This document shows, piece after piece, positions 1 to 6,149 of a DNA stretch of 12,414 bases. The notes below the pieces were generated by a model. The model ran no database searches. It saw only the letters and a program-made list of their open reading frames with translations, and was not told where the DNA came from. The first letter of the stretch is position 1. Each line of letters opens with the position of its first letter. This stretch comes from a bacterium (GTDB taxonomy: Bacteria > Spirochaetota > UBA4802 > UBA5550). Position numbers and translations under genes: made by a program. The stretch covers positions 1 to 12,414 of the forward strand of contig JAAENB010000932.1 of NCBI GenBank assembly GCA_024224995.1, given 5' to 3'.

Positions 1-1
1 A

Positions 2-832
2 TCTACGGGCCGGTGCGCGGGGAATTGCAAGGTCAAAGCAGGTTCCATGCTGGAGTTGAAAGCCCTGGGGGAGAAGTTTTCAGGGAAGTATTTTGTTACC
101 AGTGTGAAGCATAAGTTTGTACCCCTCGTGGGGTTTGAGACTTTTTTCTTTGTGGAGAAGAATACTGGGGTGATGAAGACTTCGGGCGGGGCTGTTGTTG
201 GCAGCGGCGCAGGTACCGGCCCGGTTGAGAAGAAGCAGGAGGAGCGGGGAACCATAAAAAAGAATCCTAATCTAAAGAATTTAAAGTGGCTCGATAAGGA
301 TGGGAAGGAAATAAGTGAAGCCATGATCGGTGATATGGTTACCATGCAGGCCGAAGTTGAGGAGATTGATGACGGGAAGTATGTGAAACTTACAATTTAT
401 GAAAAGGACTATGAGGGTGATAATGATTATATTAGAAGTAATACTGTCAAGATCAAGGACGGTAAAATTGAAAAGGAATTAAAGGTTCCCTATATTGAAG
501 ATACTGATGATGTAAACAGTAAACAGGAACTGGAGGAGAAAGGGTATACTACACCTGAGTTTATGTTTGTAATTAAGTATGAAGGGGCTACGGGGAAGAG
601 CTGGCGTAGTCAAGTGCTGGAGATAAAGGACTGGATTGAAATAGAAGCGTGTGACAGTAATGGAAATCTGTTAAAAAATGTTAAGTATACAATAAAACTA
701 GCTGATGGCAGTGAGAAAAAAGGAACTACAGACGCAAATGGAATTATTAAAATTGAAGGGATTCTTATCGGTATACATGATATTATTTTAGAAAAATATA
801 AATTTTTGAGAAAAGATAAAAAATCAAGATAA
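2..832 (+). CDS. VgrG / phage gpD-like spike protein, C-terminal part (5' end outside window)
   Basis: The frame is open back to base 2. Family-like sequence (GNCKVKAGS) precedes the first ATG at 47, so the gene starts upstream of the window and ATG 47 is internal. Counting from M47, residues 1-46 carry the end of the gp27-like fold of VgrG/late control D proteins (LGEKFSGKYFVTSVKHKF, then GFETFFFVEKN). A Gly/Pro-rich linker follows (about 47-70). Residues 71-195 look like an Ig-like module (KWLDKDGKEI through GYTTPEFMFVIKY). Residues 196-250 look like a transthyretin-like module (DWIEIEACDSNG, LADGSEKKGTTDANG). In this family the spike tips a contractile injection machine (T6SS or related), and such C-terminal modules usually carry or dock an effector. 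The enzyme gene begins 18 bases downstream, which fits. The first 250 bases are G-rich and the rest becomes AT-rich, suggesting an exchanged 3' end. T6SS and extracellular injection systems cannot be told apart here. Confidence 0.72.
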   Translation, partial: STGRCAGNCKVKAGSMLELKALGEKFSGKYFVTSVKHKFVPLVGFETFFFVEKNTGVMKTSGGAVVGSGAGTGPVEKKQEERGTIKKNPNLKNLKWLDKDGKEISEAMIGDMVTMQAEVEEIDDGKYVKLTIYEKDYEGDNDYIRSNTVKIKDGKIEKELKVPYIEDTDDVNSKQELEEKGYTTPEFMFVIKYEGATGKSWRSQVLEIKDWIEIEACDSNGNLLKNVKYTIKLADGSEKKGTTDANGIIKIEGILIGIHDIILEKYKFLRKDKKSR

Positions 833-850
833 ATTTTCAATGAGGCTCGT

Positions 851-1999
851 ATGTGTTTGGTTAAGAAAAAAAGAGATAGTTCATTTAGAAGTGGTGCTGT
901 ATATAAATTTTTTTTTGGTGATGCTGATGACAAAGCAGAATTGTTAAAAAAAATCGCGCATGGGACTGAAAAGGCAACTGAAAAAAAATTAGTCTTTGAA
1001 TGCGGGTGTGAAATTGAAGCGTATACATACAGAAAAGGCAGTGTAGATGTAAAAGGAGTAAAATTAATAAAAAAAGTTGATGATAAAGTCAAAGAGACCA
1101 TTGTCCTAAAAGGGCTTCAAGATTTTCGTGATTTTCTTGATGGGGCTACAAAAAACAGTGGGGATGATTATGGGAATTTTGATGAAAATGTTGATACCAA
1201 AGGGATTGATGAATTTTTAAAAGTTAACCGGGAATTTTTTGTTAAATATGTGAAAAAAGAGGCATTTGAGAAAGCAAAACTCATTGGAGTAACAGAGGTA
1301 GCCGGATTAGAAAAAGGCTTTGGACGATATAAGTATATTCCAATTAAGCAGCGGCTTGCTGAATTTCGGGAACAGCATGGATATGCACAAGGAAACGATA
1401 AAGAAAGGGGATTGGAGTGTTATGCTTCTTCATTAATAAATTGTATCATGAGCACAGGTCTTGTAAATCCTGCCATGGAACGAAAAGAATTTGAAAAGCG
1501 ATACACATGGATACATGGTAAAGCACCTTCATCAAAAGATGGTGTTTGCTTTGCGAATAATCATAATACAAACATGACCTTACGAGGCAGAAGTGGAGTG
1601 CTATCTTTCAGGGAAATAAAACAAACAGTTTTACGATTCCAGGAGTCCGATTGGGCTAAGCTAATGGGGATGGATAAAACAAAGGCTAAGCTCAATGTTA
1701 TTGATTTAGCCAGGATAAAAGTTCCGCATGGAAAAAAAAGGTATGAAATGATAAGGGATACATACCTTGATGAAGGTTGGCCTGTACAAATATCATCAGC
1801 TGAAGGATATTTTTATAGTACTTCAGCCCATTATGTCAGTGTTCAGGAAATTAATAAAAAGAATAAAATTTTTGTCGTTGAAAATGATTACAGAATAGAT
1901 ACAAAATATGTAAAACCAATTGACTCAATAAGAACTGATGATTTTAAAGAGAAATTAGTCAAATTTCTATTTACGATAACAGCTCAAGAGGTAAAATAA
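851..1999 (+). CDS. Putative injection-system effector with papain/C39-like cysteine peptidase domain
   Basis: This 382-residue protein has no signal peptide or membrane segment. The N-terminal half (1-165) is charged, contains a CGC pair at 51-53, and was not recognised. The C-terminal half has the order of a papain-like cysteine peptidase or amidase: Cys190 at a helix start (GLECYASSLINCIM), then a GWPV strand at 309-312, His327 in SAHYVSV, and Asn345/Asp346 in FVVEND. The nucleophile and triad are inferred from this order, not from an alignment. The start at 851 is supported by GAGG at 842-845. The gene lies 18 bases after the spike gene and 2 bases before a lipoprotein gene, so the three are probably co-transcribed. 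A toxin delivered by the spike, acting on peptidoglycan or protein in a competitor, is the simplest reading. Other Cys-His-Asp/Asn folds (NlpC/P60, transglutaminase-like) are possible. Confidence 0.6.
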   Translation: MCLVKKKRDSSFRSGAVYKFFFGDADDKAELLKKIAHGTEKATEKKLVFECGCEIEAYTYRKGSVDVKGVKLIKKVDDKVKETIVLKGLQDFRDFLDGATKNSGDDYGNFDENVDTKGIDEFLKVNREFFVKYVKKEAFEKAKLIGVTEVAGLEKGFGRYKYIPIKQRLAEFREQHGYAQGNDKERGLECYASSLINCIMSTGLVNPAMERKEFEKRYTWIHGKAPSSKDGVCFANNHNTNMTLRGRSGVLSFREIKQTVLRFQESDWAKLMGMDKTKAKLNVIDLARIKVPHGKKRYEMIRDTYLDEGWPVQISSAEGYFYSTSAHYVSVQEINKKNKIFVVENDYRIDTKYVKPIDSIRTDDFKEKLVKFLFTITAQEVK

Positions 2000-2001
2000 A
2001 A

Positions 2002-3063
2002 ATGTATGGAAAATTGATTAAAAACATGAAAATAATCTTTATCTTTCCTATCCCATTATTTGTTTTATCATGCCTTTCATATACAAAATTATCACCTCCA
2101 ATAAAAGTTGCCGGAACGCAATGGAAAGATAAATATCTTATAAAAAAAAATGAAAAGATAAAAACTATTCATTATAAATTAAATAAAAAAAACAGGTGGG
2201 TAAAAGATGATGATACTACAATCATATACAATAAAAAAGGCAAGATTATTCAAGTAATTGAATATTATGACATAACTTATAATTATGATGAAAAAGATAA
2301 TATCATATTAATGAGTAAAAAATCAACTTATAATGGAGATGTATATCTTTTTAAATTTATCTATGATAAAAAAGGCAACATAATAGAAATTTTGAAGAAA
2401 GAAGAAAACAGCAAAGACAAATCAAAAGAAAAAGATTATCGTACGAAATATTTTTATACATATAATTTTTGGAATAATACAATTAACGAAAATAATAAAA
2501 TATTATATACATTCGATAAAACAGGAAAAATGATAGAAGAAGCCCACTACAATACTGTAAGTCAATTTAACGATAATGAATATAATAAAAAATCTACTTT
2601 TTTTTATGATAAAAAGGGGAAGTTGATTAGAAAAAATGATTTTAGGCACAATCACTTACTTGAAATGAAAATACATAAATATTGGATTTACAATTACAAT
2701 AAAGATGGGAAAATAATTGAAGAAAGTTGTTATACAAAAAGTAATTATTCTCATTTTGATAATTTATTAGAAACTAAAAATACCTGGACTTACAATGCCG
2801 AGGGCAATCCAGTTGAAATAAAAAATTATAGAATGCTAAGATATGGATATGGGTATATAAAATTGGAGACTCCCGAGCAATTTCCCGCAAGGGAAGATAC
2901 AATTACTTACACATACTTGAAATATGATTCCCGTAGAAATTGGCTTGAAAGACATGAAGAAAAAAAAGAATCGGTTTTCGATGTAATCAAAGAGAAGAGA
3001 AGAATCACACGAAAGTCTCGGGAAAAGTATAAAACTGTTCGTGAAATTAAATATTACGAATAA
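2002..3063 (+). CDS. YD-repeat-like lipoprotein, candidate immunity protein
   Basis: This 353-residue protein begins with a basic, hydrophobic signal peptide ending in a lipobox (VLSC, lipidated Cys24), so it should be anchored on the periplasmic face of a membrane. The body repeats a YD/Rhs-like strand pattern: YNKKGKIIQVIEY, IYDKKGNIIEI, TFDKTGKMIEE, FYDKKGKLIRK, NKDGKIIEES and TYNAEGNPVEIKNY. It is very rich in Lys, Asn, Tyr and Ile, and its DNA is strikingly AT-rich. The start at 2002 has AGAGGT at 1987-1992. A second ATG at 2026 (MKIIFIFP) has no such site, but the duplicated copy further downstream begins its homology there. The gene starts 2 bases after the peptidase gene. A periplasmic lipoprotein next to a putative periplasm-acting effector fits an immunity role, but no homology to a known immunity family was recognised. 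Confidence 0.72.
   Translation: MYGKLIKNMKIIFIFPIPLFVLSCLSYTKLSPPIKVAGTQWKDKYLIKKNEKIKTIHYKLNKKNRWVKDDDTTIIYNKKGKIIQVIEYYDITYNYDEKDNIILMSKKSTYNGDVYLFKFIYDKKGNIIEILKKEENSKDKSKEKDYRTKYFYTYNFWNNTINENNKILYTFDKTGKMIEEAHYNTVSQFNDNEYNKKSTFFYDKKGKLIRKNDFRHNHLLEMKIHKYWIYNYNKDGKIIEESCYTKSNYSHFDNLLETKNTWTYNAEGNPVEIKNYRMLRYGYGYIKLETPEQFPAREDTITYTYLKYDSRRNWLERHEEKKESVFDVIKEKRRITRKSREKYKTVREIKYYE
2018..2106 (+). repeat. Direct repeat, copy 1 (5' end of the YD lipoprotein gene)
   Basis: This stretch covers the ATG at 2026, the signal peptide and the lipobox. It is nearly identical to 3515-3608. The copies differ mainly by a 4-base insertion in the second copy and by the length of the A run before the ATG. 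The two copies lie about 1.5 kb apart and flank the body of the lipoprotein gene plus the broken small lipoprotein gene. Confidence 0.9.
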
Positions 3064-3157
3064 GAATAAAATTTTTCTACCCTTGACATAGAGGGGGGTG
3101 GCAGGTTTGAGCCGGAATACGCACCAGAAAAAACATAATATTTTGGGTAAAGAATTA

Positions 3158-3508
3158 ATGACATATAAAAAAAATATTCATCTTGTTTTTACTGTTAGCA
3201 TTGTTCACCTGTTTTAATAAAAATGGTGTTATTGATTCAGTTTATAGTATTAATAAGTTTAAAAAGAACAATAAAAAACATCATGTAGATGTTCTTATTA
3301 TTAATATGTCCGGTAAAGCGTTAACTAAATTTAATAATAGAAATGGTGAAATATTTTTCTCAACTTTATATGGAAAAAAATCGATGTCGTTAGCGGTACA
3401 TTCAGGTGGAAAAATACTGATTCTATTTTTAAATTTAATGATACCCCTGTTATTGAAGTAAATGATTTTGAAGCAAGAGATCCTGAAGAGTGCGAATGTG
3501 ATAATTAA
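3158..3508 (+). pseudogene. Small lipoprotein gene with two opposite poly-A frameshifts
   Basis: From ATG 3158 the frame breaks after 20 codons. Removing one A from the A8 run at 3167-3174 gives MTYKKIFILFLLLALFTC, a clear lipoprotein signal peptide with lipobox LFTC, followed by a soluble domain (HHVDVLIINMSGKALTKF). That frame drifts at the A7 run at 3374-3380. Adding one A there restores IDVVSGTFRWKNTDSIFKF and an acidic tail ending EECECDN before TAA at 3506-3508. The ATG and the stop share a frame, so the two shifts compensate, and the intact product would be 116 residues. As written, the middle part is readable only from non-ATG starts. It may be a decayed gene, a phase-variable gene, or a sequence with homopolymer errors. 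Its place behind the candidate immunity gene suggests a second, orphan immunity-type lipoprotein. The family was not recognised. Confidence 0.6.
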
Positions 3509-3514
3509 TTTTTT

Positions 3515-3608
3515 TAAAAAAACATGAAAATAATCTTTATCTTTCCTATCTATCCCTTTATTTGTTTTATCATGCCTTTCATATACAAAATTATCACCTC
3601 CAATAAAA
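3515..3608 (+). repeat. Direct repeat, copy 2 (truncated duplicate of lipoprotein 5' end)
   Basis: This repeats 2018-2106 almost base for base, from the A run before the ATG through the segment ending ACCTCCAATAAAA. Compared with copy 1, CTATCCCATTATTTG is replaced by CTATCTATCCCTTTATTTG, a net gain of 4 bases. Homology stops abruptly at about 3608. Confidence 0.9.
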
Positions 3609-3619
3609 ATTTTTTGTAA
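3524..3619 (+). pseudogene. Truncated, frameshifted copy of YD lipoprotein gene start
   Basis: ATG 3524 opens the same MKIIFIFPI signal peptide as the gene at 2002-3063. The 4-base insertion then shifts the frame before the lipobox, giving a 31-residue hydrophobic peptide that stops at 3617-3619. No YD-repeat body follows. It is a remnant of a second lipoprotein gene copy, left by duplication followed by internal deletion or by replacement of an earlier cassette. A working 31-residue membrane peptide cannot be excluded but has no visible ribosome binding site. Confidence 0.7.
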
Positions 3620-3648
3620 CGTTTCCCTGAAGCGAAACAAAACTGCTT

Positions 3649-3704
3649 AAAAAATACGGTGCTAGTGTCGAGCAAACAGCGCCACGTATACTACGTGGCA
3701 CCGT
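3649..3704 (-). terminator. Intrinsic terminator of the GH31 gene (possibly bidirectional)
   Basis: Read on the - strand, just after the GH31 stop, arms ACGGTGC (3704-3698) and GCACCGT (3662-3656) can pair, followed by A and T6 (3654-3649). Inside lies an alternative perfect 8-bp stem, GCCACGTA/TACGTGGC (3681-3688 and 3692-3699), with a 3-base loop. On the + strand the inner stem is followed by ACCGTTTT, so the element may also end + strand transcripts from the island. Confidence 0.65.
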
Positions 3705-3718
3705 TTTCCAGGCATAAT

Positions 3719-5965
3719 TTATTCTATTAAACCCATTTCTCTTAAGTTAGCAGTAACGTTCTCTCCTTCAGTAGAACCGTTCTTATAAAAAACGGCCGGT
3801 TCACCAACAGGAGCGCTAATTGTATACCACTGTCCTGTAGTTTCACTGCCATAAACTTCCCCACTCCATAAGTGTACCCACTTACCTGCGGGAAGATATA
3901 TACTCACCTGTGTTCCTTTTTTATCAAAGACAGGCGCAATCATAAACTCAGAACCAAGCATAAATTGCTTGTTTAAATCGTAGGTGTTATTGTCTTCGGG
4001 AAAGTGTAAAAACGGGTGTCTTACAATGGGGTAGCCTTTTTCATAAGCTTCCTGCATTAGAGTTTCTCTATATGAAGAAAGCGCCGCGTAAACTTTCGCG
4101 AAACGGGAAAATTGCGTGAGAGTATCTGCATCGGAATAGAACTGGTAATTTTTTTCAGGTTCATTTCCTTCGTGTGTTCTGTAGACAGCGCTAAAAGCGC
4201 TTGTTTCCGTCCATCTTAAGAATAAACTTTTTTCTCTTTGAAATATACTTGCACCGTTAATACTATAAGAAGTGTATCCGCCAATATCACTGTGGTTTAA
4301 ACTAAGTCCGGAAAAACCACCGGAAACCAGGCCCTTAATGGCGCTCTGAAATCCGTCATGTTCATCCCAGGTTACCATCTGGTCACCTTCCCAGAACAGG
4401 GTGCAGTAGCCGGGGCTTTTTGTGTATCCAGCCCTGGAGAAAAATACAATCTCATCTTCCATCCCGGCTTCAGCAATAGCTTCTTTGTTAAGAAGAGCCC
4501 ATTCCTCAGTGTATTTATTATGATAGGACGCGGCATCTCCGGATTCAATAACGGAGTCAAAAGGAAGAGCTTCACTAAAGTCGGCCATCCAGCCTGAAAA
4601 TCCCAACGCGATCATATTGTCTTTAATAACATTTTTAAGCCAGGTGCGGGCATCTTCGTTAGAAAGATCAACCAGGGCGGAATCAAAACTGGTATTGGTA
4701 ATTAAATAGGGATCGCCGGTTTCTGTTTTAACAAGATACCCGTTATCAATGGCTTCCTGGTAAAGGTTGCGTTCAAAAGAACCTTTTTCGGAAGGATCAA
4801 CCAGGAAGGTATTGATATATCCCATAACCCTGATATCATCAACCAATAAGTCTGAGAGAAGCTGTTCCCATCCCGGGTAGGCATCTTCACTTCTGTCCAG
4901 TTCCCAATTCCACCATAATTGAGAACCAATGCTGGTTTTACGTTTTCCAACCCAATCCTGAAGCCAAAAAGCCGCGATAGGAGTATCGAAGTTTTTTAGC
5001 ATTTCCAGCTTTTCATATACTTCATCTGTTCCTCCCTGGAGACCAATAACAGCGCCAGTATTCAACCATTCGGGAAGCGGCTTCATTCTGCCGGAGAACT
5101 CAGTATATTTTTCAATTAAATCAAGAGCTGAATTTCCTTGCAAAATTCGCCCAATCATTTTATTACTATGCAGTTTAATTGATACTTCATCATTTTTTTT
5201 CATATTAAATACAGCATATTCCGTAGTTTCCAAAAAAACCGATCTGTTCATTGAAGTGATATAATGCGGTATTGATATATATGATGTATAAGCATTGCCA
5301 CCGCTGCCCGGTGAAACAAGATTCACAGCGCTGGTAATCGGCTCTCTGCCCCTGCCAACACCTCCTTCCTGTGAAAGAATCGGAACTTCGTGTCCCTTCA
5401 GGTTTAAATAAGTGAATTGTTCCCCAAATCCAAAAAACTTTTCTTCTTGCGATGAGCTAAAGATAAGAAAAACTTCATTGAAGCTGCTGTCTTCAACTTT
5501 CAGGTTAAACTGAAGATGGCCGTTACTTACCTGCTTAAATGTGATCGTATACTCAACTCTGTTGTTTCCATTTGCGTCTCCAAGCCGGCCCTTAAAAATA
5601 ACTCCATTTGTATTGCTGTAAATAGAATCAACAACCTGGTGTAAACACGATGTGTTTACCTCTTCATTTACAATAAAAGATCCCCTGTTTTCGGTAACTT
5701 CAATATCCGCCTTTTGCGCGCGTATAAAACTGGCGCCGGGCAGCGTACTCCATAAAGATCTTCCATTACTGCTTGTGTTTGTAATGTTAACAAAAGCACT
5801 GCCGGAAGTATCGTTATTCCATTCAACAGTAAAATCTCCCGTATAAAAAGATGAACTCTTGATATTTGAAATGATTTCCGGGTTTTCATCGTTACAACCC
5901 GAACTAATTAATAAACAGCAGACTACTCCCACTGCGGTCAATGACTTTAAAATAATGTTACCCAT
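3719..5965 (-). CDS. GH31 alpha-glycosidase lipoprotein, YihQ (sulfoquinovosidase)-like with altered substrate pocket
   Basis: This 748-residue protein has a signal peptide with lipobox SSGC (Cys24), so the enzyme is exported and lipid-anchored, unlike cytosolic E. coli YihQ. The GH31 signatures are clear: nucleophile Asp462 in WMADFSE, acid/base Asp528 in WEGDQ, and HSDIGGYTSY at 558-567. The order is an N-terminal beta-sandwich (about 35-290), the (beta/alpha)8 barrel (about 300-640) and a C-terminal beta domain. Closeness to YihQ shows in AAFWLQDWVGKRKTS, FFSRAGYTKS and RTHEGNEPEKNYQF. By recalled alignment, YihQ residues Gln288, Trp304 and Tyr508 correspond to Gln336, Trp352 and Tyr564, but Arg301, which contacts the sulfonate, is Gln349. 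Substrate is therefore uncertain: alpha-glucoside or a sulfoquinovose-like glycoside. The start at 5965 has GGAGG at 5978-5974. The 184-base gap upstream holds a TTGACA (6097-6092) without a good -10. No sulfoglycolysis or transport genes are adjacent. Confidence 0.9.
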   Translation of the reverse strand: MGNIILKSLTAVGVVCCLLISSGCNDENPEIISNIKSSSFYTGDFTVEWNNDTSGSAFVNITNTSSNGRSLWSTLPGASFIRAQKADIEVTENRGSFIVNEEVNTSCLHQVVDSIYSNTNGVIFKGRLGDANGNNRVEYTITFKQVSNGHLQFNLKVEDSSFNEVFLIFSSSQEEKFFGFGEQFTYLNLKGHEVPILSQEGGVGRGREPITSAVNLVSPGSGGNAYTSYISIPHYITSMNRSVFLETTEYAVFNMKKNDEVSIKLHSNKMIGRILQGNSALDLIEKYTEFSGRMKPLPEWLNTGAVIGLQGGTDEVYEKLEMLKNFDTPIAAFWLQDWVGKRKTSIGSQLWWNWELDRSEDAYPGWEQLLSDLLVDDIRVMGYINTFLVDPSEKGSFERNLYQEAIDNGYLVKTETGDPYLITNTSFDSALVDLSNEDARTWLKNVIKDNMIALGFSGWMADFSEALPFDSVIESGDAASYHNKYTEEWALLNKEAIAEAGMEDEIVFFSRAGYTKSPGYCTLFWEGDQMVTWDEHDGFQSAIKGLVSGGFSGLSLNHSDIGGYTSYSINGASIFQREKSLFLRWTETSAFSAVYRTHEGNEPEKNYQFYSDADTLTQFSRFAKVYAALSSYRETLMQEAYEKGYPIVRHPFLHFPEDNNTYDLNKQFMLGSEFMIAPVFDKKGTQVSIYLPAGKWVHLWSGEVYGSETTGQWYTISAPVGEPAVFYKNGSTEGENVTANLREMGLIE

Positions 5966-6149
5966 TATTTACCCCTCCAATTTTTAAAAAATATTAGGAA
6001 ATATTTAAAAAACGGTATAGCAAATTCTTTTTGTTTTTACCGAATTTAAAATTCTCCAAACCTGGAACAAGTCAAACAGTAAGGGGGTAATTGTCAAGGA
6101 AAACATATAGAGAGTTAAAGACCGGAGAAAAGTATAAACCCTGATTGGA

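Noticed and set aside
610..1101. 163-codon open frame on the - strand
   Set aside because: It is antisense to the spike and peptidase genes, whose protein features and ribosome binding sites are clear. Its Phe/Ser-rich product mirrors their Lys/Glu-rich codons.
3183..3461. 92-codon frame beginning at TTG, as a gene in its own right
   Set aside because: It starts inside a signal peptide and ends in nonsense hydrophobic sequence. The reconstruction across two poly-A shifts (3158-3508) explains both ends better.
3281..3640. 119-codon open frame on the - strand
   Set aside because: It lies over the broken small lipoprotein and the duplicated signal-peptide segment, and its product is a hydrophobic mirror of AT-rich DNA.
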